Part shown: positions 37,500 through 51,300 of the stretch, one piece after another
Position numbering within the stretch: position 1 is the first letter of the stretch
Layout of the letters: every line of letters starts with the position of its first letter
Assembly: GCA_943735955.1 (NCBI GenBank)
Contig: OX030961.1
Coordinates: 1,992,483-2,056,482 of the forward strand
Source of the DNA: Piscicola geometra
Lineage: Eukaryota > Annelida > Clitellata > Hirudinida > Piscicolidae
Direction of reading: 5' to 3'
Length of the DNA stretch: 64,000 nucleotides
Program-made: the position numbers and the translations under genes
Notes under the pieces: generated by a model
Database searches by the model: none
The model's input: only the letters and a program-made list of their open reading frames with translations
Told to the model about the DNA's origin: nothing

Positions 37500-37960
37500 T
37501 TATTCACATTACTTTATAATCACCATCACCTTCACTACTATCAAAAGCATCATCAAAAGAAAAAGACTCGTCTTCAAATAGTTCTGTTAGTTGGTAAAAT
37601 GTTGGTATCGGCATATTTTTAAATGAGGAAGCGGGTGTCTAGCAGTAATTAAATCAAGATACGTTCACTTGTTACGCTTATTTCCTTTGATTGCAATTTT
37701 ATTTAGAAGAAAAAAATAGAATTCTTTAAAATGGGTTTAAGCTTCTCTCGAAACTTTTTCTACTAGTCCACTGTTTTAAATGTTCTCTTCACGTTTCAAG
37801 ATCCCGTGTGGTAGTCATGTTTTATCCTAATCATTAAGTTTAACATCCAAGTAACCAAGATAAGCCTCCTTCATGAAATCACCCACAGTTTTCTGGTTTT
37901 TTTTCCTGTGTTTTCTTCACAAATATAGCAAAACACTTCTTCTATTCTATAAGGATCGAA
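37500..37960 (-). mobile_element. Possible degenerate transposase tail
   Basis: The minus strand has a short Cys pair motif (VFCYICEENTGKKTRKLW, 37945-37872) followed by an acidic stretch (FEDESFSFDDAFDSSEGDGD, 37582-37525). This recalls the tail of the pogo-like remnant at 48.9 kb. No ends were identified, so this is tentative. Confidence 0.3.
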
Positions 37961-38823
37961 AAGTTGAGTGTATACGACGAAAAGACGAAACTTGTGAGGT
38001 ATTTTCTATATATTTGTCTTGAGTGGCATAAGATGACAGTTTCTTAAAGAAATCAGTTTCTGAAAAGACATTTCAACGTGTTTAAACGTAACGAATAGAA
38101 TGATTCTTTCAGGTAAATTAGAGCGCTGCTTATTTATTCTCTATTTATTAAAAAGAATTTCACATTTGAAATGTACTCAGGTTTAAAAGCTACTAAACAA
38201 GTGCCTGGGCACCTGTTATTTGAATTTCATCAGTGATTGATGATAATGAAAAAATAATTTTATCTACGCCTGTCTTGGACATGTACTAATTTTGTAATTG
38301 AAAAAATAAATTAGCAGTTATAGTTATAAAAAATAAGTATACAGTAATAGTGAAAAATAAAGATATCGTAAAGATTTTTCAAATTATTATAAGTCTCGAT
38401 TAAAAATTCGCACAAATTGGCAAGGTGACGCTTAACACAGATTACGAAAGAACTGAATTATTGAAAAGGTCTTCGGGATTTCAAAGAACACGACTTTTTT
38501 CGAATCGAAATATTAATTTTTCTGTTGAATAAATTTGATCTTTTTTCTTTATGTAATTTTATTTTTTTCTTTTCATAATTTTGTCTCAATATTTATTATA
38601 TTGAGCAACTGGAATTTAAATAAAAAAACTCTGAGAATTTATGCCAAATTAAAATTCTCAAAATAATTAAATATGAAAAAACTAAATAAATCTGAACGGG
38701 CGAGATGAATGCATAACTGTGGGAAAATAAATACGAACAAAGAATTGAGTTATAGTTGAGAAATAGTTGAGAAACGATTGCACTGAACAAAAAGATTTAT
38801 GCAACTAATGTATTGAATGAACG

Positions 38824-39732
38824 TCATAGATTCTTCACCACACCAGTATATTCATCATCCTTCTTGAACGCCTCGATCAAAGCTATCTGCAAGCCATTTG
38901 GGCAAAGGCTGCAAAGTCCATGCCTCACAAGTGCCCTATCAGCAGGCACTGGACGACACGAAGGAGAAAGACCATGAGGCAACATTGACTTTTCGCGTTC
39001 AATTATTCTAGTTAAAAAAATGAATCTGAATTGGCATGTTTTATGCAAATCACTCTTCCATCCATCCTTTCAATCACATTCCTATTTGATAAACCATTAG
39101 CTCTCTTTCCGTTTATTAATTAATTTTTTTATATAAATACTAATCTAAACAAATTATCAACAAAATCAACTAAAAATCAATCAAGTCCACTCATTTGATG
39201 AAACATTTACGACCTTTGACACACTCTCGACGGGTTTTTGACCTTCAAAGTACTGAACGGTTCCTTATTCAACCGTTTATCAGCTTTTATTACTAAGCAA
39301 TATGCCTAAACAGGTAAGTAAAACGCGAGATTATAGAATGCAGGAGTTGCGGGAATGCAACGGGTAAAAACTAGAAACTTAAAACGGAATTTCCCCCCTT
39401 TTACCAACTTCCTAATTAGTTAAAATATATGAACTAAACATATATAAAAAGAAATTCGACGAATTTGATATAGACTCGACTTGAATGTATGTTTTATAAA
39501 AAATGTGTTAAAACTTTTTAATTTAATGTTTGTGTTAAAATATCATTTTGTATTTAAAGCTAAATAAGTAATTCATTTTTCAATTAAAAATATGTGAATT
39601 AATTAGTTAAAATTCAGAAATTCTGTGATTTATATATTAGTCTCTCCCAGATGCGCTTGAGGGATCAAACTTTTCCAAAAATACTTACGAATCGAACACT
39701 TGGCTTTGTGGGCCTTGAAATTGCATCAGCAC
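38824..39732 (-). CDS. Gene 1 terminal exons 13-15
   Basis: Exon 13 (39732-39689) leaves at a good donor, GTAAGT. Exon 14 (39252-39214) is 13 codons, in phase 0 at both ends. Exon 15 (38988-38824) gives 54 residues containing a C-x2-C pair (CSLCPNG) and an acidic end before TGA. A better-looking acceptor at 38949 (gtcgtccag) would instead give a seven-codon terminus ending at 38925. Both alternatives stay open in the paralog. The 165-nt version is 53 codons open from ATG to stop in both copies, so I list it first. A possible AATAAA on the minus strand lies near 38590-38600. Confidence 0.55.
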
Positions 39733-42700
39733 CTGAAGCCTCAAAAGATTACTACCAATTTTGCTCTCCTAAATGCCAAGAAATCTCCTTGTCAGAAAAA
39801 AACTTTATGTAGGGAAACATGCATCGCATAGATAAAATGCAAAAAAAATAAATAATTTTTGTTTTTTTTTTATTTATTTCACTTTTCATTTAGAAATCTA
39901 ATCAATTTTCAATATTAAATATATTCATAGAAGGCAAATCGCATCTAGCCTATGTGTATTTCTTAATAGTGCTTTTTCACAAAGCTGGGTACTTAACCCA
40001 TAATCTGTTTAAAAAGTTATTTTAAATATTAAGATTTTTTTTAACGAATTAACTCTTAAGTTAACTTTAGAGTTTTTTGCCTTCATAACTTTTTTAACTT
40101 CCGTTAATCAGTCTTTTTACCTCAAAGAAAAAAATTATTTATAAATTTGCAATCACTGCTGTTTTTTGAAATAGTTTTTTTCGCTATTACAACTTATTTG
40201 TTTTCTCAATCTTTGCTACTTTCATTTATGAATTATTTAAAAAAAACAGAGTTTATGTGAAGTATATATCCAAAAATACGTGAATCATTCGTAAATATTC
40301 TAATCCTTGTCATTATACTAAATAAATAAACAGATAAATACAAATTTTTATTTATAAAGTAATCAATAGAAAATTTTAAATAGTGATTTATGAAACATCA
40401 AAATGTTTATCGACAAAGAGTGAGTTTTTTTTCTAAGGTTAAGAAAAGCAGAGAAAGTAAAGTCGAAGAAGCAGCAACGGGGAGAAGGTGGAAGTGGATG
40501 CCTCAGACTTCTTCAATGATGTAACACAGTCAAGAGAAAGCAGCAGAAGCCGCAAGTCAAACAAAGACAAAGTCCAAAACTTGATCAAGGCTTGGTTGGA
40601 AGATGATACCAAGAACTGTTTGACAGAGGCTGTCTTTTACGGAGGGACTTCTTCATAAAATTGAACACAGTTATTTTTTCAAATGCTGCAGTAAAATATT
40701 TATTTTAAATGGGCAAAATTATAATTGCAGGGCTCATCTGGAGCATTGGAGTTTCAGGCGAGCGTAGAAATCGAACCCACGCAGGTGAGTCAAACGCCGA
40801 GGATTTTAAGATAGGCTACCACTGCTCTCCTAAAAGCCAAGAAATCTTCTTTGTCAAAAAACAACTTTATGTAGGAGAACACGCATCGCATAGATAAAAT
40901 GCAAAAAAATAAATAATTTGTGTTTTTTTCTCTCAATTATTTTAGTTGCCATTTAAAAATTTAATCAATAAATTAAAAAAATTTTAATATTAAAAATATT
41001 CATAGAAGTCATCAAAACCATGGCCTTCTCCCTGAACGAGATTCGAAAGAAAATTAAAGAGATGAAACCTAGCAAGTCTCCGGGGGCCTGAGCATGCAAT
41101 GACAGCAGAAGTACTTCAGAAAGGCGGTGACTTCCTTGTAAAGCAGCTCCTCACCATCTGCAGGCGAGTCTACAGTAAGTGTCGCGCACCAACCCAATGG
41201 ACATCAGGCTTGATCATCCCGCTGCCCAAGAAAGGAAACCTCCAGTTGATGAACAACTACCGAGGTATCAGCTTGATGTTCATTGCAGCCAAAGTCTACA
41301 ACCGCATGCTTCTCAACCGCCTCCATGAACTCATCGACTCGCTACTCAGAAAGAATCAGGCAGGTTTCAGAACAGACCGCAGCTGCATTCAGCAGATTTA
41401 TCTTCTGAGAAAGATTATAGACGATGCATACTCGTAGATAAAAGTTGAAAGCGCTCTGGCAGACGAAGAAATAATATTTCTCAAAAGCTTCAAGAGTGGT
41501 GAACCCTCGAGCAGATCAATTTGAACTCACTAAGCTGTCTGCCCAAGCTTTGAAGCCTTTCTTTCAAATAACTATTCAATGATGCCAGATCTACAAACCT
41601 CTTTATTTAGTATGCATTAAAGTCGTCGCAAAGTGAAAGGTTAGGGTTAGAGGCAAATTAAAAGTGGAATTAGGGTTAAATGCTACCGAAAGGTGGAAAA
41701 ATTTCAATGTGTGACGACTTCAATGTGAGTATTTTATGAAGCGTTTACTTAACATTATTTTTACAATTGAATTGATTTGTCTTCTATCAGCTTGAATAAA
41801 AATATTTATGAGTTGAATCAAGGGGATGTAAGCTTTCTGAATTCTGATCTCATGAAAGACCATTGGCTTGAAGTTCCCATATTTAAAAATGTGTTAATTA
41901 TTTAACAATATGAAAAATGAGTAAAAAAGATTGTAAAAGCTTATTTTTATAAACGAAAATTTATTTTAATGATCGAAAACAAAAAGATCTGATAGTACCT
42001 AAAAGAAGTGACAAAAATAGATTTTCTAGCGTTTAATTTCATCACTGATGGATGAGATGAAATACTTTAACCTTTCAAGTTGATGCTGCACGTTCGGTTG
42101 GAAGGGTTGGTGTGGAAGTGGAGAAGTGGAGTGAAAGTGGGAAGAGGAGAGCTGGAAGATGGATGCTTTGAAATTAATTTTTGAAAGTTTGTGGAATGAT
42201 TCAGCTCGACAGATTCGTTGAAGTTTGCATGATGGCCAGATGAGGGTTGGGCAAGATTTTGATCATTGGCATACTGGAAAGGCTCAGTTCCGAGTCGAAG
42301 AGTCCTCGTGGGAGGCTCGTTCACTTCTCGTTGCGGATGGGCCCCTGTTTGAGGAGGATAAGGCGAAGGAAAGTTATGCTTGATTCGCTCACTCCAGTAG
42401 CGAGAGAACCACCAACTCAAGACGGAGTTGTTGCCTGAGGAAGATGTTGTTGTTTTCATCTTTATTTTCTTTTATCAGTTTTTTATTTAAGTTATGAAAA
42501 TAAATTAATTTTTAACAACTTCAGAAAAGCATTGAAGAGATAAAGCAATAACAAAAGAGATGCCAAACGTAACCTTAAAAGTAATGTTAAATCGCAAAAG
42601 GCCTAAAGAATGCATGCGACAGTCAGTGCTCAAAACAAAATGTAATTACTGAAGACGTGGAAAAGGATGTCGGGAGGGGCTTTGGGAGGACTGAGAACAT

Positions 42701-45214
42701 AACGTAAGGAGTTTCTCGGCTCTTTCACTACGACATTCAATTCTTCCTCATCTTCATCATCATCAGCATCATCATCATTATCTTCATCGTCGTCACCACC
42801 ATCATCATCATCAATATCACCATCACCATCATCATCGTCTCTTTCATATTCTTCATCTTCATTCTTTTCTCCTACATATTCCTTTCTCTTATTTCCATTG
42901 TATTCTTTTTCTTCAATTTTTATGTCATCCTTTTTCTCAGCATCACTTTCAGTACGATCAGATTTTCTTGAACTTTCATCCTTTTTGCTGGATGCTCCAA
43001 ATTTTGTGTTGCGGACTTTATTATTTTCAGCTTTTGAAGCATCGTACTTATTATAGCCTCGTCCAAGGGAGCTCTTAACGACCTTTTTAATGCTCTTGCT
43101 GTTGTTGTTGTTGTTGTAGTGGAAGGGAGTTGCGTCATTGTTAGTCTTCCCCGTACTCTTTCTCATCACACTCGACTGTATAATTGAAGCGACTTTTTTA
43201 TTTCTTGCACCGGCACCATTGACCTCAGCGGCAGCGACCACGCCTTCCTTCTCCTTGTGCTCAATCCACTTGGGGTGCACGTCTGAGCTCCTCACAGGCA
43301 CAAACATCGAGACATCCTTGAGACAGTCCTCTCTGTTGTCGATGCTTGTGTGTGCATCTGCATGTCCACTGGCATGTCTTTGTGAGTATCGGCTGGTGTG
43401 CTTGTTTGTTTGGTTCGTGGTGTGGTTGTTTGTGTGGTTGAGTACTTGCCGTCCCCAGTTGCTTGTTGAGTAGAAAAATGGCTGCTTGAAGGAGATTAAC
43501 GTTCCCCAGACGTTCGCCGTGATCTCCCTGATCTCGAATCTACTGTCGCCTTCATTAAAGGCTTCCTTTCTATACCTCCTCGACTTGCCTTCCAGGTTTT
43601 CTCCATCAACTTTTTCAACTTTGTTGGCGTTTTCTAAAGTGGACAAATATTTTTCAAAAATATAATTTCTCAACCTTTTCATTGGTCTTTTCGTTATTTC
43701 AGAAACATTCTCATCCTTTTTAAAAAATTTCAATTTTTTATAATTTTTTATTTTTAGAAAAGTTCTTTCAATTTCATCAGTTTTATCTTTAGGTTTGATG
43801 GATTTAATAATACTTTTCCTTTTCCGATCAGAAGTCGAACTCTTTTTTATTTTTTCATTGAATATTTTCTTTTTTGAAAATTTCCAAGAAAATGATTTTT
43901 TACCATTAAATTTTTTTAGCCATTTTTGTTTGCCGTTTGTTCTTTGACCAAGCAGAATGAAGTCCTCCATGATGTCTAACGTGAATTTGATTCGCAAAAA
44001 ACATATTTTTATCTGTGATAGACGTTGAATCCATTATTGTGATTGTTATTTTATTATCAATTCATTCATCTATACGCTAATTGACCGTCAAATCCTTCCC
44101 TCTCACATTAATTTGCCTTTTTTAATACTTTTTCATCGTTAGAATTGCACACTTAAAATTCCATTAAACAATCCATCTATTCGTTCTTAAATTGGTCTAT
44201 TCTTCAAGTTACTACTCATCTTAACACATCTTACTACTCATCCACGCACTCATCCATGCATACAACCACTCACTTATCCGCTTATTCATCCACCTAATCA
44301 TCCACCCACCCCCTCACTCACAACAACACCAAAGAAATACCTCAGCACTGAACCTTCCGTCAGGACGCCTCTTGAAAGCGCTGATTGGTAGCTTCACCGT
44401 CGTCGCAAACATCGGCAGTTCCATCAACTTCGTGCTGATTCTGAGCCACACCTTGAATTGGAGTGGCTTGCTGGAAGGTTGGATGAAACAGCGGAAAGAG
44501 TTGGATGGGTCAGTGAAGACTGGCTGCAGGGTGAAGCGGTATGTGCTGCCTGCAGGAATGTCGCGTGGTTTGAGCAGGATCAGAGAACAATGAACAAACT
44601 TAACTAATCAAAAAGATGAAAGCCGAAAAAAACTAGGAGCCGAAAAAAATAACAACATTTACTTTCCTAAAAACTGGCTGGACTTTTGTATAGTAAAATG
44701 AGTTGAATAAGGTTGAGTGATCCACAATGGACAGATGAAATTAAAATTGTCTAGAAATTCGATGAAAGGTAAATAAGGAATGCTTCTCAATATCTGAATT
44801 TTTTAACACAGTTTAAAAAAAATCAAATTTCAAAAAATATAGAAATTGAATGTAATGACATATTCACTAACTTGAAAACATAAAATAAGTTCACACACCC
44901 ATGGCGCATTGTAGACAGGAACTCTTGCAAGCCTCTGAAAGGCTTTCGACGCACGCCTGCGACCTGACACAAGCCGATTTGCAACAATCTGAAAGCAGTG
45001 TGGCTTTGTCTAGCTCAGCAACTATGATGTGGATAGTTGAATGAAACATGAAAAATATAAATTGAATAAACTAATTAAAAATTATGATAGTTCAAGTAAA
45101 TATTTTAAATAAAATGTAAACAACCATGACACCACGCAAGTCATTAACCTACAAATTGATGATTTCCTTGGATATTACTTCGGTATCCGCCATCATACAT
45201 TTTCTTTCCGTCAA

Positions 45215-45310
<96 letters not shown>

Positions 45311-45334
45311 TACTACTACTACTACTTCTACTAC

Positions 45335-45369
<35 letters not shown>

Positions 45370-48300
45370 GCGCCATTACTACTACCACTAATTATACCAC
45401 CACCACCACTACTACTACCACCACCACTACTACTACCACCACCACTACTACTACCACCACCGCTACTACTACCACCACCACTACTATCACCACGACCACT
45501 ACTACTACCACTTATACCACCACAGGCGTCTAGACACTGTCTGCAAGCACTTCTGGCCGCTCTGCACGTCTTCGGGAAGTCGCTGATGAGTCTGTCTTCT
45601 TCTGCAGGCAGACCGAAGATGCGACCCAAGTGCGAGAGGGTGTCTTTGGCGTTGCAGACGATGCTGTTCAAGGAGGGGTGCAGAGTTTCAGGAAAGGTTT
45701 TCTGTGGTGCAAGAGAGAGGAGGTAGGAAAGAAATGCTTTGTGAAAAGAAAGAGCATTCTGTAAAAAAAATGTATCTGTAAATGTCTGTTAAAATGGTGA
45801 GCGGGTTGGCTTAAATGATGAGGTCGTTGGACCTGCAACTTAAAGGTCGCCAGTTAAAATCTCTGTTCAGCCAACCGTGAGCAATCATATAACTAGTGTA
45901 TATGGTGCGGTGTTTCACGACTTATGTCGTGTGAGTGGCGCCTCTGTTGCGTGCCTTGGCGCATAATGAATAGGCATTATTATTTTTATTAAACAAATTT
46001 TTCAAGATGTATTTGAATGCAGTTGAAGCCTTTTGATGCAAAAATTCAAATAATTTAAAGAACGCTTTTGAATTGATTTAAAACGCTATATAAAGCATTT
46101 GATCAAACCGAAAGAATGTTTTTACTGATAGAGTTTAAATACCGCTACCATGAAGTCTTAAATATTTTTGATATAAATTGCATTCGTATTAAAAGTTTTA
46201 CTATTCTTTTATTTACATATTGAAATATAGAAGTATATTAAAATGTACTGGAATTAAGTTCCTAAAAGATGCATTTTTATTCTCAGCTTTTGAACCTGAA
46301 AGACTAAAGAATAATATTTGGACTATTATATCTACACTGACTAAGATTTTGGCTTCAAAAATCTTTTGGAATTATAGGTTAGCAAATCAGGATTCAAGTA
46401 AGTTCAACATGGAGGCAAAACTTTGTTTCTATTTAATTGCAATTGATTGCGATCTATTCAATAAGCCAGTAAAAACACACTGCATATGTCCGAGCACGGA
46501 TATTTCTCTCGAAACTACAAAAGTTAATTTCACTTTAAAATAATAAATTTTGAAAAAAGGAATTAAATCATAATAAAAAGTCGAATTAAGTTTAAAAGTG
46601 CTATAATAAGTAAAATTTGAAAGATTTGCATTTATACTAAAGTTTTCTTTACGCAAAAGTATCGTTTCTATAAATGACTCAACTTCGTTTAAACAGGTCT
46701 GTTTTCAAAAAAGGCTAGTTTTTAATTTAAATAAGGCAAACAGAACTCACTTTAAACAAATTTGTTCAATGTGTTTACATCGTATTTGAATACAGTTGAA
46801 GCATTTGAGAATATTTCTTTAAAATCTTAATTAAAGCTTCTCAATGCGTAAGGACTCGGATACGAATGCTCTAGAAAACCTTTGAAGTTTCTCGAACTAA
46901 AAACGATTTTTACTTACTTTTGAGCAAAAGACAGAGTTGTGGCTTTTTGTGGTTTCATTGTTTTCAAGCTGACTGTTTCGAGCTGACAAAATGATATTCA
47001 CTCAAAGCATATTATTATCTTTTTCAATCTTGCTTTTTAAAAAACTTTCCCAACTAGTTTTTTTTGAAATGTTTGATTTTGTTAAATAATTTCTATAAAC
47101 TCCACATATGTTTTTCCAGCATCACTTTAACGTCTGTTGTCATTTCGCTAGCACCTCGGCATAATCCGAGCCTACCCATGCCCCATGACATACCAGAGAA
47201 TGAGAGCCTAGCTCCCTTCTTCTAGCTTCTTCTGAGCAACAGCAATTGGCATCTTTCTTAGCTTTCAACTTTCGCATATTTTCATCCACCTTCGATAAAC
47301 ACCGCCCAATAACGCATGATGCATGTGTCTTCGCTGGCGCCGTGAAGGCGAGCGAGGTTGACTGAGCTGCTGGGTGATTTAGTCGAAGCAATTTTGCGTA
47401 TTTCCTAATTATATCTTGAGCAATAAAATATAACGTGAACACATCGGCGATTACACGAATCAGTACACGCATTTTCTCGATGTGGAATTTCAAATTATAA
47501 AGACTTGTCTATAATGGAAGAATAGTGAGATTAAGAATTGGAAGGGTAATTCAGATGGCAAACTTCCTTGAAGCACGGCTGGTTGATGGTGCGGTGAAGG
47601 GGGTCGTTCTTGCTCAGGCAAACTCCATCCTCGTTTCCACTGCCACAACTTGAAGCAGTGTTGTTGAGTAAAAAAAATTAAATAAGCCATTTTAGAATCA
47701 GTTGAATTAAAAAAGCATTACTGAATGCTCTAGTGACGCTGTATTTGCGCTTTCCAATAAACTCTCGAAAATTTGTTTTTTCAAAAATCTTGGTTTTATT
47801 TACGAGGTTAATTACACATATAAGCAAACAATTTTCGAACGAATTCATATCTGGCATTCATCTTGATACGGAAAAAACCTAATGTGGGCTTTATGACTAT
47901 TCTGCGATCAGCCCGAAAGCCATAAACATACAATCTGCATAAATATCAAGAAATTATCTATATCTGAATATGTGCGTTGTTTTTAAATACAGCACTACTG
48001 CAAAATTGACTTTCTTCATTTTGTTGAATAGTTAGCCCAAATATTTTTCCGTATAAAAGATTTTACCGTTTATGAATTTTAAAAGTTATTTATTTTAAAC
48101 TTTTGTATCATTTTTATTGCAACATATTTTTTAGAGAAATTTTGCTATTTTAAATAAAGAAAAAAAGTCTTGTAAATTAGTACTTTAAAAATAATGGGCT
48201 TATTTAATTAGAATTTCTTTTAAACTAATATTGGGAAAACTTCTATTTAGTCTTGCCGCAAATATTCTACAAAAAATTGATTAGTGATTAGGTGAACTTC

Positions 48301-51300
48301 CAAGTCCAAAGCGAGTATTTCTCTTTTGCGCGTTTCAAAAAATTAATGAACTGTTCTTACAATCCATTGAAATCAAATATTAGAAACTTTTCTACAACAG
48401 CTTTTTTATTTTTTCCTCTAAAATAGTGGAAAAAAGTCGGGTATTATGGAATACCATTTATTTTATTCTATATAACTCAATTAGTTTAAGGGAAAGAATA
48501 TTTAAAACTTTCTTAGTACATACATAATCTTTCGTAATGATATGTCATTTGTGAAAATTGATGTTTTTTATATTTTTTATTCAAAAATATAAATTTTCAA
48601 ATGTTGCAAATGAAGGCTTATAAAAAACAGTCGGTTTATATGGGATAGGCAGTTGAAATGATTAAAAAGCATTAAGACGTCATAAAAATTTTAAAATTTA
48701 AAATTTTTTAAATGAAAATCATAATAAAGCAACAATATGCATAAAACATGTTTTAAGAAATTTATTTATAATTTTCGAATAAAAAAATTCATATTTTAAA
48801 ATGAACGAAAAGGAAAAAAAGGTCATAAAACTAAAATTATATTGAATTCTAAATGATGAAAACAAATTAGTGTCTATTTACAAAAGTCACAAATCTTTGT
48901 GCACCGGCATAAGCAAGGTGAGCCCACAAGGAACAACTGAAGCATTGAATCCAGATTTCTCATCGTGATCTTGATAAAATTTTCACCAAAAAATACATTC
49001 AGCGTATTTTTATTTTGCATTTTTGCAAATGAAATGAATACTGTTGATTCATCATCAAAACAGATTGATTCATCACTGCTATCACTAGAGTCAGAATGAG
49101 GTCTAAAAGAGTTGTTAAATTTTAAAAGATTTTTAAACTTTTATTAGTGAATTTGGAAGTTAAAATAAAATTAACAAAATAATAATCTATCAAGAATTGA
49201 AATTTTAGTTGAAACAGACGGGATGGGAATCAAAATTCTGATGGCCCATCGGGAACGGGACGGGACCGGGAATGCAAAATCGTCCATGTCCGATCTTTAT
49301 TGAGAAATGAATCTTTAAAATCATCTATCAAATGGTGATGTTAAAAGAAAAATAACCAAAGAAACTTGTTAAACTACGTTAAAAAATTTAGAAATAGTTA
49401 GAAGTCAAATTGATTAAGATAAATTTATAATTGCAAAATATAATGATTTTTTAAAGGTTATTTCATGATTTTTAGGCGACATATTAACTAGACAAAAATA
49501 TTATTCATACTTGCTAATAAAACCTTTTTTTAAAAAAATGAACAAATTCTAATAAAAACAACTCTTTTACTGCACGCTTAGATTAAAATCTTTTTCTAAA
49601 ACATTTGTTAATATTTAGTTTGAAATTTTTGAAATTATGTCTGTCAAAACTTTTGAAAGTCAAACTTTCTGGCCTCAGACGAGCGATAGGCCAGCAATCA
49701 ACTGATTTTTGCTTCATTTTATCAATGAGGTCTATTTTAAGCAGTTCATAGTTTTTGTTATTTGATTTCAAAACGTTGGTATCTCGTATTACCCGACTAT
49801 CTCATATTACCTGACTACCCCATATTACACGACTATCCCATATTACCCGAATTTCCTCTATAATAAAAGTTTTAAAGGTTTGCTTCTTATAAATTATTTT
49901 CGTTCTAATTGAGCACCACCTGAGCTTTGAATCGGAAAGAGATTTAAAAGTCTACTTTATAGCAATCAGTTCTATTAATGATTAAGAATTTAATATTTTT
50001 TCCCGTCTTTCAAAATTGAAAAATTAAAAATTAATCTAGTTTATAAATATTAAAAAGCCATTTGTATTTTATTTTGAATCAGTTTCTTTATTGGTCGTCT
50101 CGTGAATACAGTTCCAACAGTAATAAGTGGCTATTTTCATCGTTTATCGAATTTTTGTATGAACCACATGTTTATTCTTCTTGCGATGAGCACTTAAAAC
50201 ATTCATAATGGTTTATATAAAATAATTGTGAAAGTTTTTTTAGCATTTAAAAGTTCTGCTCGAGTACAAATTAATTGAAACTCATTAATTTTATTCTATT
50301 TGATCCTGAACCTGTTCACTCACTGCATATCTCGAGATTATCATTTTAGTTCAGTTAAAAAAAATATGTGCAAATCTAATAAACTTTGCTAAGTTTTAAC
50401 ATACTTTTACAAATATTAGACTCTTTAAAAACTGAAAGTTTTCATCTATATTCATCATGAAGTTTAACTTATAGTGTATTTACAAGTAAATATAAGTTTC
50501 AACAAATGCAGGAATTTCCATTTATCACCACTTCCATACAACACATTAAATAAGCTAAGAAGAACTAAGTCCGAAAGCAAGACCTGTTATCCTGCGAGGC
50601 TGACAAGTACAATCTTTGTAACTCGCTGAAAGACATGCCTCCGTGCGACGTGTTGAGCGCTGAAGAGAACTTGCGTGAGTTTGGAGATGTTGATGGAAAC
50701 GGACTTGAAGTGGTTCTACTCGTGCAGTTTCTGTCGTGGTCTGTTCTTCTCACTAGTAGCGTGGTTCTGTCTACCGCCTTCTCCATTATCAGCAGGTAGA
50801 AGTCAGGTATGGGTCGACTGGAAGCGTGAGGGGGTCGATGAAATGGAGATTTAAATATTGGATAGCAATGAATCCAATAAAAGAATAACAAAGGCTTGCT
50901 AATTAAAATGTATTCTTCTTTTCTTACTATTTAACCAATTCTTTTGATTTCATGAAAGAATCAATTCGGTGACGAGTGGAGGAGTAATAATCAACAAATG
51001 AATATATTAAAAACCCTTTGCTTTAAAAACTTCTACCTACAATTTAGTTAAGGTAAATTTACTTACGATAACATTTTATGTTATTTACCACAATTTATTA
51101 TAAATACAAAGAAATGTGTCTGAAATCTATTAAATTCAAAATGTTAAATTAATTGACAAAATAAATTATATATACAAAAAAAAGCTTGAAGTTTTTCGAA
51201 CGAAAGATCAAGTGAAAGATAGGAGTTGATGCAGCACTTATCGATGGATCCGCCTTCAAATGGGCTCGTTGTCGTATCATACATTTGATGAATCACCACA

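Noticed and set aside
42650..44603. Gene 1 as a HAP2/GCS1 gamete fusogen
   Set aside because: The HCS and [10 protein letters not shown] region faintly recalls the third domain, but the expected Cys pattern, HAP2-GCS1 motif and membrane span were not found.
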